The notes under the pieces were generated by a model. It saw only the letters and a program-made list of their open reading frames with translations, was not told the origin of the DNA and searched no databases. Shown piece after piece: positions 34,923-43,203 of a DNA stretch of 63,660 bases. The translations under genes and the position numbers were made by a program. The stretch is taken from NCBI RefSeq assembly GCF_937891065.1, contig NZ_CALAEQ010000159.1, positions 1-63,660 of the forward strand. The letters are read 5' to 3'. The stretch comes from an uncultured Lutibacter sp. (lineage in GTDB: Bacteria > Bacteroidota > Bacteroidia > Flavobacteriales > Flavobacteriaceae). The stretch's first letter is position 1; each line of letters opens with the position of its first letter.

Positions 34923-37094
34923 TTATTTTAGTGCTGTATTTTTATTTCCTTTAATATCAGTTCCTAAACGTTGTAAATAAGCTATTAAAGCTACAATTTC
35001 CTTATTTTGAATATTACTAGATCCGTAGTTTGTTACAAATTCAGGATCTTGTCTTAAACTATTCTCTATTTCTTTAGCTTGAGTTAATAATGCTTGCTTT
35101 GCTCCTGTAATCTCTTCATCACTATAAGGAACGCCTAATTTAACTAAAGCACTCATTTTACTTTCAAGATTCGAAGCATTCATATCATTTCTAATTAACC
35201 AAGAATAACGAGGCATAATTGAACCTGGTGATGTAGATCGAGGATCTAACATATGGTTAAAATGCCAGTTGTCGTTATATTTACCTCCAATTCTATGTAC
35301 ATCTGGTCCTGTTCTACGTGATCCCCATAGGAATGGAAAATCATAAACGAACTCACCTGCTTTAGAATATTCACCATAACGTTCTACTTCTGAACGGAAA
35401 GGTCGAATCATTTGTGAATGACAATTATTACAACCTTCTCTAATATAAATATCTCTACCTTCTAATTCTAATGGAGTATAAGGTTTAACACTTTCAATTT
35501 TTGTAACATTAGATTTTACTAAAATTAAAGGCACTATTTCAACCAAACCACCAATTAAAACTGCAACTGTTGTTAAAACTGTAAATAAAATAGTTCTTCT
35601 TTCTAACCAAGTATGCCATCCTTCACCGGCAATTCTTTGTCCACTAATTTTTTTCAATGGCACTGCTTCTGCTAATTCATCTTCAACTGTTGAACCTGCT
35701 TTTGCTGTTTTTATAACATTTATAGCTAATAAAATAAATCCTGTTAAATACAAAGTACCTCCTATTGCGCGCATAGCGTACATAGGTAATACTTCAGTAA
35801 CAGTTTCTAAAAAGTTTCCATAAACTAGAGTACCATCAGGATTAAATTGTTTCCACATAAATGCTTGTGTAAACCCCGCTACATATAAAGGAATTGCATA
35901 AAAAAGAATTCCTAAAGTTCCTAGCCAAAAGTGAGTATTTGCTAGTTTTTTAGAATATAATGGTGTTTTCCAAAGTTTTTCTGCTAACCAATACACAATA
36001 CCTGCAATCATAAATCCATTCCAAGCTAAAGCACCAATATGAACGTGACCAACAATCCAGTCTGTATAATGACCAATTGCATTTAAATTTTTAAATGAAA
36101 GCATTGGACCTTCAAAAGTTGCCATACCGTAACCTGTAATTGCAACTACAAAGAATTTTAATACTGGATTCTCTCTAACTTTATCCCACGCTCCACGAAG
36201 TGTTAATAAACCGTTAATCATACCACCCCAAGATGGAAAAATTAGCATAATTGAAAATACTGTCCCTAAATTTTGTGCCCATTCTGGCAAAGCAGTATAT
36301 AATAAATGGTGAGGACCGGCCCAAATGTATAAGAATATTAATGTCCAAAAGTGAATAATAGATAATCTATATGAGTAAACAGGTCTATTCGCAACTTTAG
36401 GAACAAAATAATACATTAAACCAAGAACAGGTGTTGTTAAGAAAAATGCAACTGCATTATGACCATACCACCACTGTACCAATGCATCTTGTACTCCTGA
36501 GTATACCGAGTAACTTTTAAAAGCCGATACAGGCATTTCTAAATTATTAAATATGTAGAGAACAGCAATTGTTATCAATGTAGCTATATAAAACCATATT
36601 GCAACATATATATGACGCTGTCTTCTTTTTAAGATAGTTCCAATTAAATTAATACCAAATACAACCCAAATTAAAACAACTGCAATATCAATTGGCCATT
36701 CTAATTCAGCATATTCTTTGGATGAGTTAAAACCCAAAGGCAATGTAATTGCAGCAGCTACTATAATAGCTTGCCATCCCCAAAAATGAATTCTACTTAA
36801 AACATCATTAAACATTCTTGCTTTCAATAATCTTTGAGTTGAATAATAAATTCCCAAAAAGATACCATTACCTACAAAAGCAAAAATTACTGCATTGGTA
36901 TGAAGTGGGCGCAAACGACCAAAACTTAACCACGAAATGGCGTTATCAGATCCTGCAAATTCTAAATACCCTGGGTAAATAAAAAGTAGCGCTACTAAAA
37001 GCCCTACTAACATTCCAACAACTCCCCATAGAATTGTAGCCCAAAGAAACATTTTTACGATTTTATTATCATAATAAAACTGTTCTTTTTCCAT
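34923..37094 (-). CDS. ccoN: cbb3-type cytochrome c oxidase, CcoN-CcoO fusion
   Basis: A 723-residue fusion of the catalytic heme-copper subunit I and the cytochrome-c subunit II. CcoN (about 1-470) has twelve or so helices with RPLHTNAVIFAF, the WWYGHNAVAFFLTTPVLG copper-tyrosine region, GPHHLLYTALPEW and the DWIVGHVHIGALAWNGF heme-ligand region. After a linker, CcoO (about 505-723) has a membrane helix and one heme site, EGCNNCHSQMIRP (about 552-564), with an axial Met in GSIMPRYSWL. The fusion is characteristic of Bacteroidota. It provides high-affinity oxygen reduction coupled to proton pumping. Confidence 0.96.
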   Translation of the reverse strand: MEKEQFYYDNKIVKMFLWATILWGVVGMLVGLLVALLFIYPGYLEFAGSDNAISWLSFGRLRPLHTNAVIFAFVGNGIFLGIYYSTQRLLKARMFNDVLSRIHFWGWQAIIVAAAITLPLGFNSSKEYAELEWPIDIAVVLIWVVFGINLIGTILKRRQRHIYVAIWFYIATLITIAVLYIFNNLEMPVSAFKSYSVYSGVQDALVQWWYGHNAVAFFLTTPVLGLMYYFVPKVANRPVYSYRLSIIHFWTLIFLYIWAGPHHLLYTALPEWAQNLGTVFSIMLIFPSWGGMINGLLTLRGAWDKVRENPVLKFFVVAITGYGMATFEGPMLSFKNLNAIGHYTDWIVGHVHIGALAWNGFMIAGIVYWLAEKLWKTPLYSKKLANTHFWLGTLGILFYAIPLYVAGFTQAFMWKQFNPDGTLVYGNFLETVTEVLPMYAMRAIGGTLYLTGFILLAINVIKTAKAGSTVEDELAEAVPLKKISGQRIAGEGWHTWLERRTILFTVLTTVAVLIGGLVEIVPLILVKSNVTKIESVKPYTPLELEGRDIYIREGCNNCHSQMIRPFRSEVERYGEYSKAGEFVYDFPFLWGSRRTGPDVHRIGGKYNDNWHFNHMLDPRSTSPGSIMPRYSWLIRNDMNASNLESKMSALVKLGVPYSDEEITGAKQALLTQAKEIENSLRQDPEFVTNYGSSNIQNKEIVALIAYLQRLGTDIKGNKNTALK

Positions 37095-37118
37095 ACTTGT
37101 TTGATTAATTGTTAATTA

Positions 37119-37322
37119 TTATTTAGTTGATTTATTCTTGAATTTTTTCTCTTTTTCTTTTTTGCCTTCTTTTTCTGTAACTAGCTCATCATCAAATAAC
37201 ATACGCACTGAAGGTGTATATGTATCTTCATATTGCCCAGATTTAACTGATTTAATAAATGCAATAAAAAACAAAACGGCTACAATAATACTTACGCCTA
37301 TTGTAATATACACTACTTCCAT
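37119..37322 (-). CDS. ccoS: cbb3 oxidase assembly protein CcoS
   Basis: A 67-residue protein with one N-terminal membrane helix and the family signature FIKSVKSGQYEDTYTPSVRMLFDDE. CcoS is needed for cofactor insertion into cbb3 oxidase. It leads the structural operon ccoS-NO-Q-P. Its promoter region (37356-37398) carries a -7 box and a perfect FNR-like palindrome. Confidence 0.92.
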   Translation of the reverse strand: MEVVYITIGVSIIVAVLFFIAFIKSVKSGQYEDTYTPSVRMLFDDELVTEKEGKKEKEKKFKNKSTK

Positions 37323-37355
37323 TTTATAACTATTTTTTTACCTTTACTTCAAACA

Positions 37356-37398
37356 CAAAAATAATTTTTTATTGATAAAAAAGTATGATATTTATCAT
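37356..37398 (-). promoter_or_regulatory. ccoS-NO-Q-P promoter with perfect FNR-like palindrome
   Basis: The -7 box TATTTTTG spans 37356-37363 on the minus strand. ATGATATTTATCAT (37385-37398) contains TGAT-N4-ATCA, the core of the FNR/FixK consensus, centred 32 bases upstream of the -7 box. That matches class II activation near -40. Confidence 0.65.
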
Positions 37399-37432
37399 AT
37401 ACTTCTTTAAAGTTACTTTTTTATTAAAAATA

Positions 37433-39802
37433 CTATATTTTTTTCGAAATCCAATTCGTTAAAATTGTAACAAAAATCACGATTGATATTGAACTTAAAG
37501 GCATTAAAATGGCAGCAACTACCGGTGTTAATTGGCCTGTTAAAGCAAAATACATTCCTATAACATTATATAAAAAAGATAAAACAAAACTTGCTTTAAT
37601 TATTGACATTGTCTGACTTGCTAATGTTAAAAAGCTTGGTAATTTGTTAAAAAAATTTGCATCAAGTATTGCATCACAAGCTGGAGAAAATACATTTACG
37701 TCTTCAGAAATTGCAATCCCAACATTACTTTGCGCCAATGCACCAGCATCATTTAATCCATCTCCAATCATCATTACTTTGTTACCTTTATTTTGAAGTG
37801 CTTTTATATATTTTAATTTACTTTCTGGTTTTTGGTTAAATTGAAATTGTGTATTTTCAGGTAATAACTCTTGTAAATATTTCTTTTCCCCATCATTATC
37901 ACCAGAAAGAATTACCAGATTATATTTTTTTGATAAATTTTCGAAAACTTGTTTTGTTCCTTCTCTATAATTATTCTTAAAAATGTAACTCCCTTTTAAT
38001 ATATTATTAATTTTAATATAAATTGCTGTTTCATTTGTTCCAACACTTTCTGTCTCAACAAAACTCGCTGAACCCAATTTAATTTCTGCATTATTAGTTG
38101 TAGCTATAATTCCTTTTCCTAAAATTTCTTCAAAGAAAGTTGGATTTTCAATTGAAGGTTCAACTTCAATATATTTATAAAGTAACCTACTTAATGGATG
38201 ATTTGAAGCTCTTAAAACAGTTTTTATTATTGAAAGTTCATCAGTAGAAAGTTCTTCACCTTTATAAAATAATTGAGTTTTATCATTAGATGTTATAGTT
38301 CCAGTTTTATCAAAAATAATGGTATCTATTTTTGAAATATTTTCAATAGTTTCAGCATTTTTTAAGTAAAACTTCTTATACCCTAAAATTCGTAACATAT
38401 TTCCAATTGCAAAGGGAGCAGATAATGCTAGCGCACAAGGACAAGCAATAATTAATACCGCCGTAACAACATTTATTGCCATTGATGCATTATAGAAATA
38501 CCAAAATACACCCGCAATAATAGCGATAATTAAAATTGCAATTGTAAAATATTTACTAATGGTATCTGTGATATTTTTTATAGTAATATCATTAGTTTTA
38601 TTAAACACATCATTGCTCCAAAGTTGAGTTAAATAACTTTGAGAAATTGTACTAATAACTTCCATTTCAATGGCTCCGGCGGTTTGTTTACCACCTGCAA
38701 ATAACTTATCTCCAGATTGTTTTATTACTGCTACCGATTCACCAGTTACAAAACTATAATCTATAGCGGCATTCCCATTAATTAAAATTCCATCAACCGG
38801 TATTAATTCTTCATTTCTAATTAATAATCTATTTCCTTTAACAATATCATTTACAGAAATACTTTTTTCAATACCATCAACAATTATAGTAACTGCTATA
38901 GGAAAATATGATTTATAATCACGTTCAAACGATAAAAAATTATAGGTTTTTTGTTGAAAAAATTTACCTAATAACAAAAAAAGAATTAACCCTGCTAAAC
39001 TATCAAAAAAGCCTGAGCCAATATCTAACATAATTTCAACTGAACTTCTTATAAATAAAACAGAAATTCCTAGAGCTATTGGAACATCAATATTTAAAAT
39101 TTTATGCTTAATTCCTTTATATGCTGAAATAAAATAATCTTTTGCAGAATAAAAAACCACTGGAACTGCCATGAAAAACATTAACCATCTGAACAAAGGC
39201 TTATATTTTTCTAACCAAAACTCATTAACAGCAAAATATTCTGGAAATGATAATAGCATGATGTTTCCAAAAGCAAAAGCCGCTATAGAAACTTGATAAA
39301 TTAAGGTTTTATCAACTTTATTTCTTTTCGCATCAGCATCTTCTAAACTTATATAAGGTTCATAACCAATAGATGTAATTAACTCAACAAGTTGTTTTAA
39401 ATTAGTTTCTTTATTTTTAAAGGTAATTCTAATGGTTTTCATTGGAAAATTTACCATTGAAGTTAAAACTCCATTATTTATTTTATTCAAATTTTCCAAA
39501 ACCCAAATACATGAACTACAATGAATACTAGGTATATAAAATTCTACTACTGAAGTTTCATTATCATTAAACTCTAAGAGTTTTTCTATAATTTCCTCAT
39601 TTTCTAAATAATTATATTTGTCTTTTATTTCTTTTGGAATAGTACCAGGGGAAGTTTCTAAATCATAATAACAACTTAGCTCATTAGCATTTAGTATTTC
39701 ATAAACAGTTTTACAACCGTTACAACAAAACTCTTTTTCATTAAAATGGATTGGTTTTTTACCACAATCTGCTCCACAATGATAACAACTCTTTAAAATC
39801 AT
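37433..39802 (-). CDS. ccoI: copper-translocating P-type ATPase, CcoI/FixI type
   Basis: A 789-residue P1B ATPase. The N-terminus has a Cys-rich domain (CYHCGADCG and FCCNGCKTVYE, residues 6-39) and an HMA-like domain with IHCSSCIWVLE (about 93-103). The membrane copper site is ACPCALALSAP, the phosphorylation site DKTGT, and the hinge MIGDGLNDAGAL. CcoI supplies copper to the cbb3 active site. The gene lies between the structural operon and the divergent Crp/Fnr gene and has its own promoter. Confidence 0.92.
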   Translation of the reverse strand: MILKSCYHCGADCGKKPIHFNEKEFCCNGCKTVYEILNANELSCYYDLETSPGTIPKEIKDKYNYLENEEIIEKLLEFNDNETSVVEFYIPSIHCSSCIWVLENLNKINNGVLTSMVNFPMKTIRITFKNKETNLKQLVELITSIGYEPYISLEDADAKRNKVDKTLIYQVSIAAFAFGNIMLLSFPEYFAVNEFWLEKYKPLFRWLMFFMAVPVVFYSAKDYFISAYKGIKHKILNIDVPIALGISVLFIRSSVEIMLDIGSGFFDSLAGLILFLLLGKFFQQKTYNFLSFERDYKSYFPIAVTIIVDGIEKSISVNDIVKGNRLLIRNEELIPVDGILINGNAAIDYSFVTGESVAVIKQSGDKLFAGGKQTAGAIEMEVISTISQSYLTQLWSNDVFNKTNDITIKNITDTISKYFTIAILIIAIIAGVFWYFYNASMAINVVTAVLIIACPCALALSAPFAIGNMLRILGYKKFYLKNAETIENISKIDTIIFDKTGTITSNDKTQLFYKGEELSTDELSIIKTVLRASNHPLSRLLYKYIEVEPSIENPTFFEEILGKGIIATTNNAEIKLGSASFVETESVGTNETAIYIKINNILKGSYIFKNNYREGTKQVFENLSKKYNLVILSGDNDGEKKYLQELLPENTQFQFNQKPESKLKYIKALQNKGNKVMMIGDGLNDAGALAQSNVGIAISEDVNVFSPACDAILDANFFNKLPSFLTLASQTMSIIKASFVLSFLYNVIGMYFALTGQLTPVVAAILMPLSSISIVIFVTILTNWISKKI

Positions 39803-39822
39803 CCTATAAATTAAGTTCTATG

Positions 39823-39874
39823 CAAAACTATTCATTAAATAATTCATTGGTATGACAAATATCATTTATTTTTG
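39823..39874. promoter_or_regulatory. divergent ccoI / fnr-like promoter region with shared FNR-like site
   Basis: The minus-strand -7 box TAGTTTTG (39823-39830) serves ccoI; the plus-strand -7 box TATTTTTG (39867-39874) serves the regulator gene. Between them, ATGACAAATATCAT (39852-39865, TGA-N6-TCA) is centred 32 bases upstream of the ccoI -7 box, exactly as at ccoS. It overlaps the core of the regulator's own promoter, so the regulator could activate ccoI and repress itself. Confidence 0.6.
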
Positions 39875-39915
39875 TACATTTACCCGCACTTACTACAAGT
39901 AATAAAATCAAATTT

Positions 39916-40602
39916 ATGTCGAAATGCGGACAATGTATCATTAAAAGATTTAACGCGCTTAAATCTTTAACTCATGATGAGCTAGAAAAATTTTCTGATC
40001 ATAAAACCTCCCTTTTTATTAAAAAGGGTGAGAATTTAATGACTGAAGGAAATCCTATTAATGGCTTATATTGTATTAGAGATGGTAAAGCTAAATTAAC
40101 AAAGCTTAGCACTAATGGAAAGGAGCAAATTATAAAATTTGTTAAAGGTGGTGATATTTTAGGCCAACGTTCAATATTAAGTGATGAACCTGTAGGTTTA
40201 AACACTACTGCCTTAGAAGATATGCACGTTTGTTTTATTCCTAAACAAGATATTTTAGATACAATTAAAGAAAATGGACAATTTTCTTTAAATATTATGA
40301 AGGTTATATCTCATCAATTAAATCAAGCGAACACTTTAATATCTCAAATGGCACAAAAACCAGTTAAAGAACGTTTAGCAGAAACGCTACTTAATTTAGA
40401 AGAAATTTTTGGTGTTGATAATGAAGGTTGTATTGATGTTGTTTTAACTAGAGAAGAAATTGCGAATACAATTGGAACAGCTACAGAATCAGCAATTAGA
40501 TTATTATCAAACTTAAAAAAAGAAGATGTAATTGATTTAATTAATAAAAAGATAAAAATTACAGATAAAAATGCACTTAAAAACATGTCAGACGGTTATT
40601 AA
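39916..40602 (+). CDS. Crp/Fnr family transcriptional regulator of the cbb3 locus
   Basis: A 228-residue regulator with a cyclic-nucleotide-like sensory domain (about 20-125), dimer helix (about 125-150) and C-terminal winged HTH (about 150-220). The recognition helix has Glu191 and Arg195 (ESAIR) where E. coli FNR has Glu209 and Arg213, but Ile194 replaces FNR Ser212. Cysteines at 4, 7 (CGQC), 53, 106 and 172 make an oxygen-labile iron-sulfur cluster possible but the spacing is not the FNR one. It is divergent from ccoI and is the likely oxygen or redox regulator of the oxidase genes. The downstream terminator is strong. Confidence 0.88.
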   Translation: MSKCGQCIIKRFNALKSLTHDELEKFSDHKTSLFIKKGENLMTEGNPINGLYCIRDGKAKLTKLSTNGKEQIIKFVKGGDILGQRSILSDEPVGLNTTALEDMHVCFIPKQDILDTIKENGQFSLNIMKVISHQLNQANTLISQMAQKPVKERLAETLLNLEEIFGVDNEGCIDVVLTREEIANTIGTATESAIRLLSNLKKEDVIDLINKKIKITDKNALKNMSDGY

Positions 40603-40625
40603 GTGTAAAATTTATTTTATCCTAT

Positions 40626-40664
40626 AAAAAAAGCCTTTTAGAAATTCTAAAAGGCTTTTTTTAT
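40626..40664. terminator. bidirectional terminator
   Basis: AAAAGCCTTTTAGAA and its reverse complement around a one-base centre, with A and T runs on the two sides, between the convergent regulator and aminotransferase genes. Confidence 0.85.
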
Positions 40665-40684
40665 AACATTTTTAAGCTCATTTA

Positions 40685-41929
40685 TTATATCATTGTAGCT
40701 CCAATGCGTTTATAAATACCTTTTTCAAGTTTTGTACGTATTCCTGAAAAAGCTTCTATAGTTACTTTAACATCATCTAATGTATGTGTAGTTGTTGGTA
40801 TTAATCTTAAAATAATTAAACCTTTTGGAATTACTGGATATACTACAATTGAACAAAATATACCATAATTTTCTCTTAAATCATTTACCATAGCCATTGC
40901 TTCTGGAATATCACCTTCTAAGAAAACAGGAGTTACACATGTATTTGTTTTACCTATATTAAAACCATTTTCCTTTAGCCCATTTTGCAAAGCGTTAACA
41001 TTTTCCCATAACTTTTCTTTAAGTTCAGGCATTGTTCTAAGCATATCTAAACGCTTTAACGCTCCTTTTACCATAGGCATTGGCAATGATTTCGCAAACA
41101 TTTGTGAACGCATATTATACTGTAAATACTGAATAATATCTTTATCAGCCGCAAAAAATGCTCCAATACCTGCCATAGATTTTGCAAAAGTGGCAAAATA
41201 CACATCTATTCCATCCTGTACTCCTTGCTCAAAACCAGCTCCTTTACCATCTTTTCCTAAGGTTCCAAAACCGTGAGCATCATCTACTAAAAATCTAAAA
41301 TTGTACTTTTCTTTTAAAGCAACAATTTCTTTTAATTTTCCTTGCTCCCCACGCATTCCAAAAACTCCTTCTGAAATTACTAAAATACCTCCTCCAGTTT
41401 CCTCTGCGTTTTTTGTGGCTCTTTGTAAGTTTTTTTCTAAACTTTCAATATCATTATGTTGGTAAGTAAATCTTTTTCCATGGTGCAATCTAACTCCATC
41501 AATAATACATGCATGTGAATCAATATCATATACAATAACATCATGTTTAGTTACTAATGCGTCTATAGCAGACACCATACCTTGATAACCAAAATTTACT
41601 AAATATGCAGCTTCTTTTTCAACAAACGCAGCACATTCTTCTTCTAATTGCTCATGATATTTTGTATGACCTGACATCATTCTAGCTCCCATTGGGTAGG
41701 CCATACCGTATTCTGCAGCTGCTTCTGCATCTGCTTTTCTAACTTCTGGATGGTTTGCCAACCCAAGATAATCGTTAATACTCCAAGTAATAACTTCTTT
41801 ACCATTAAACATCATTTTATTAGATATTTCTCCTTCTAATTTTGGAAAAACATAATAACCTTCTGCTTGTTTTGCCCATTTCCCTAATGGACCTTTATCT
41901 TTAACTATTCTTTCAAATAAATCTTTCAT
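40685..41929 (-). CDS. alpha-oxoamine synthase family PLP enzyme (candidate cysteate acyltransferase)
   Basis: A 414-residue fold-type I PLP enzyme of the KBL/AONS/serine palmitoyltransferase family. NDYLGLANHPEV (about 52-63), DSHACIIDGVRL, FLVDDAHGFGTLG and the PLP lysine in ATFAKSMAGIG (about Lys250) are visible. Members condense an amino acid with an acyl thioester. In Flavobacteriia a member of this family condenses cysteate with an acyl group to start sulfonolipid (capnine) synthesis. The neighbouring cysteine-synthase-like gene could supply cysteate. Alternatives are glycine C-acetyltransferase or serine palmitoyltransferase. It is separated from the upstream gene by a terminator-like hairpin. 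Confidence 0.8.
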   Translation of the reverse strand: MKDLFERIVKDKGPLGKWAKQAEGYYVFPKLEGEISNKMMFNGKEVITWSINDYLGLANHPEVRKADAEAAAEYGMAYPMGARMMSGHTKYHEQLEEECAAFVEKEAAYLVNFGYQGMVSAIDALVTKHDVIVYDIDSHACIIDGVRLHHGKRFTYQHNDIESLEKNLQRATKNAEETGGGILVISEGVFGMRGEQGKLKEIVALKEKYNFRFLVDDAHGFGTLGKDGKGAGFEQGVQDGIDVYFATFAKSMAGIGAFFAADKDIIQYLQYNMRSQMFAKSLPMPMVKGALKRLDMLRTMPELKEKLWENVNALQNGLKENGFNIGKTNTCVTPVFLEGDIPEAMAMVNDLRENYGIFCSIVVYPVIPKGLIILRLIPTTTHTLDDVKVTIEAFSGIRTKLEKGIYKRIGATMI

Positions 41930-42031
41930 TGTTTTATTATTTAGGGCAAAATGTAATTTTACATTTACATTTATTTAAGATTGCAAAGTACGGCATTTTT
42001 TTTATGCTATTCAAATGTTAATGTTACAAAA

Positions 42032-42064
42032 AAAGAGGTTGAAAAATTAACTTTCAACCTCTTT
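42032..42064 (-). terminator. terminator of the cysteine-synthase-like gene
   Basis: AAAGAGGTTGAAA / TTTCAACCTCTTT stem, seven-base loop and a T run on the minus strand directly after the gene. Confidence 0.8.
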
Positions 42065-42083
42065 AAATAATTATGTAAAAAAA

Positions 42084-43121
42084 TTACTTTATGTATTCCA
42101 CTTCAGCGTGTGCTTGCTTTTGTGTATCAAAAAAACCTTGTTCTTTCATCCAATCATCACTATATATTTTTTCCATATAGCGTGAACCGTGATCTGGTAA
42201 TATTAAAACCACTTTTGAATTTTTATCAAAATAACCTTTTTCAGCATATTGAATAGCTGCTTGCACAACTGCTCCACTTGTATAACCAGTAAATAATCCT
42301 TCTGTAAGTGCTAATTCTCTAGCTCTATGTGCTGCAGCTTCATCAGTAACTTTTTCAAAAACATCAATAAGATCAAAATCTGTAGCTGATGGTATTAAAT
42401 TTTTACCTAAACCCTCTATTCTATAAGGGTAAATTTCATTTTGATCAAATTCTCTAGTTTCGTGAAATTTCTTTAATATTGATCCAAATGCATCTACACC
42501 TAATGTTTTAATGTTTGGATTTTGTTCTTTTAAATATTTAGAAACACCTGATATTGTACCTCCTGTACCACAAGCAGCAATTACATGTGTTATTTCTCCA
42601 TTTGTTTGTTTCCAAATTTCTGGGCCTAATGAATTATAATAGGCTTCAGCATTTAATTGATTAAAATATTGGTTTATATAAATAGAATTTGCAGTTTCTT
42701 TATGTAGTCTTTTTGCAACTTCATAATATGAACGGGGATCATCAGCATCAACATGTCCTGGGCAAACAAATACTTTGGCTCCCATAGCTTTTAGCATATT
42801 TATTTTTCCTGATGAAGCTTTAGAGTTAACCGCTAGCATGCATTTATATCCTTTAATAATACTTATTAATGCAATACTAAATCCTGTATTACCAGAAGTT
42901 GTTTCAATAATAGTACTATCTTTATTTAGTAACCCTTGTCTTTCTGCTTCTTCAATAATATGTAAAGCTGCCCTATCTTTCATAGAGTGCCCCGGATTAA
43001 ACCCTTCGTACTTTGCATAAAAGTTACCGCTAAGGTTTTTTGTAATGTTATTTAACTTAATTAAAGGAGTATTACCGACAAGGTCTAAAATGTTGTTACT
43101 TATACCTGTATTTTCAGTCAT
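42084..43121 (-). CDS. cysteine synthase family PLP enzyme (possibly cysteate synthase)
   Basis: A 345-residue fold-type II PLP enzyme. The PLP lysine is Lys48 in [22 protein letters not shown] and [15 protein letters not shown] bind substrate and phosphate. The GHSMKDR form and the longer C-terminus with [18 protein letters not shown] occur in CysK/CysM/CBS-like enzymes that may use O-acetylserine, O-phosphoserine or other acceptors. Next to an alpha-oxoamine synthase gene, a cysteate synthase role (sulfite as nucleophile) is a plausible alternative to cysteine synthesis. A -7 box TAAATTTG (43186-43193) lies upstream. Confidence 0.88.
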   Translation of the reverse strand: MTENTGISNNILDLVGNTPLIKLNNITKNLSGNFYAKYEGFNPGHSMKDRAALHIIEEAERQGLLNKDSTIIETTSGNTGFSIALISIIKGYKCMLAVNSKASSGKINMLKAMGAKVFVCPGHVDADDPRSYYEVAKRLHKETANSIYINQYFNQLNAEAYYNSLGPEIWKQTNGEITHVIAACGTGGTISGVSKYLKEQNPNIKTLGVDAFGSILKKFHETREFDQNEIYPYRIEGLGKNLIPSATDFDLIDVFEKVTDEAAAHRARELALTEGLFTGYTSGAVVQAAIQYAEKGYFDKNSKVVLILPDHGSRYMEKIYSDDWMKEQGFFDTQKQAHAEVEYIK

Positions 43122-43185
43122 TTTCTAAAGTTTAATTCAATAATGAGATATTCAAAAATGAATTATGAATAATAATTATAACGTG

Positions 43186-43193
43186 CAAATTTA
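43186..43193 (-). promoter_or_regulatory. -7 box of the cysteine-synthase-like gene
   Basis: TAAATTTG followed by C on the minus strand, about 65 bases before the start and only 10 bases after the stop codon of the upstream peptidase gene. Confidence 0.45.
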
Positions 43194-43203
43194 ATAATTT
43201 TTT

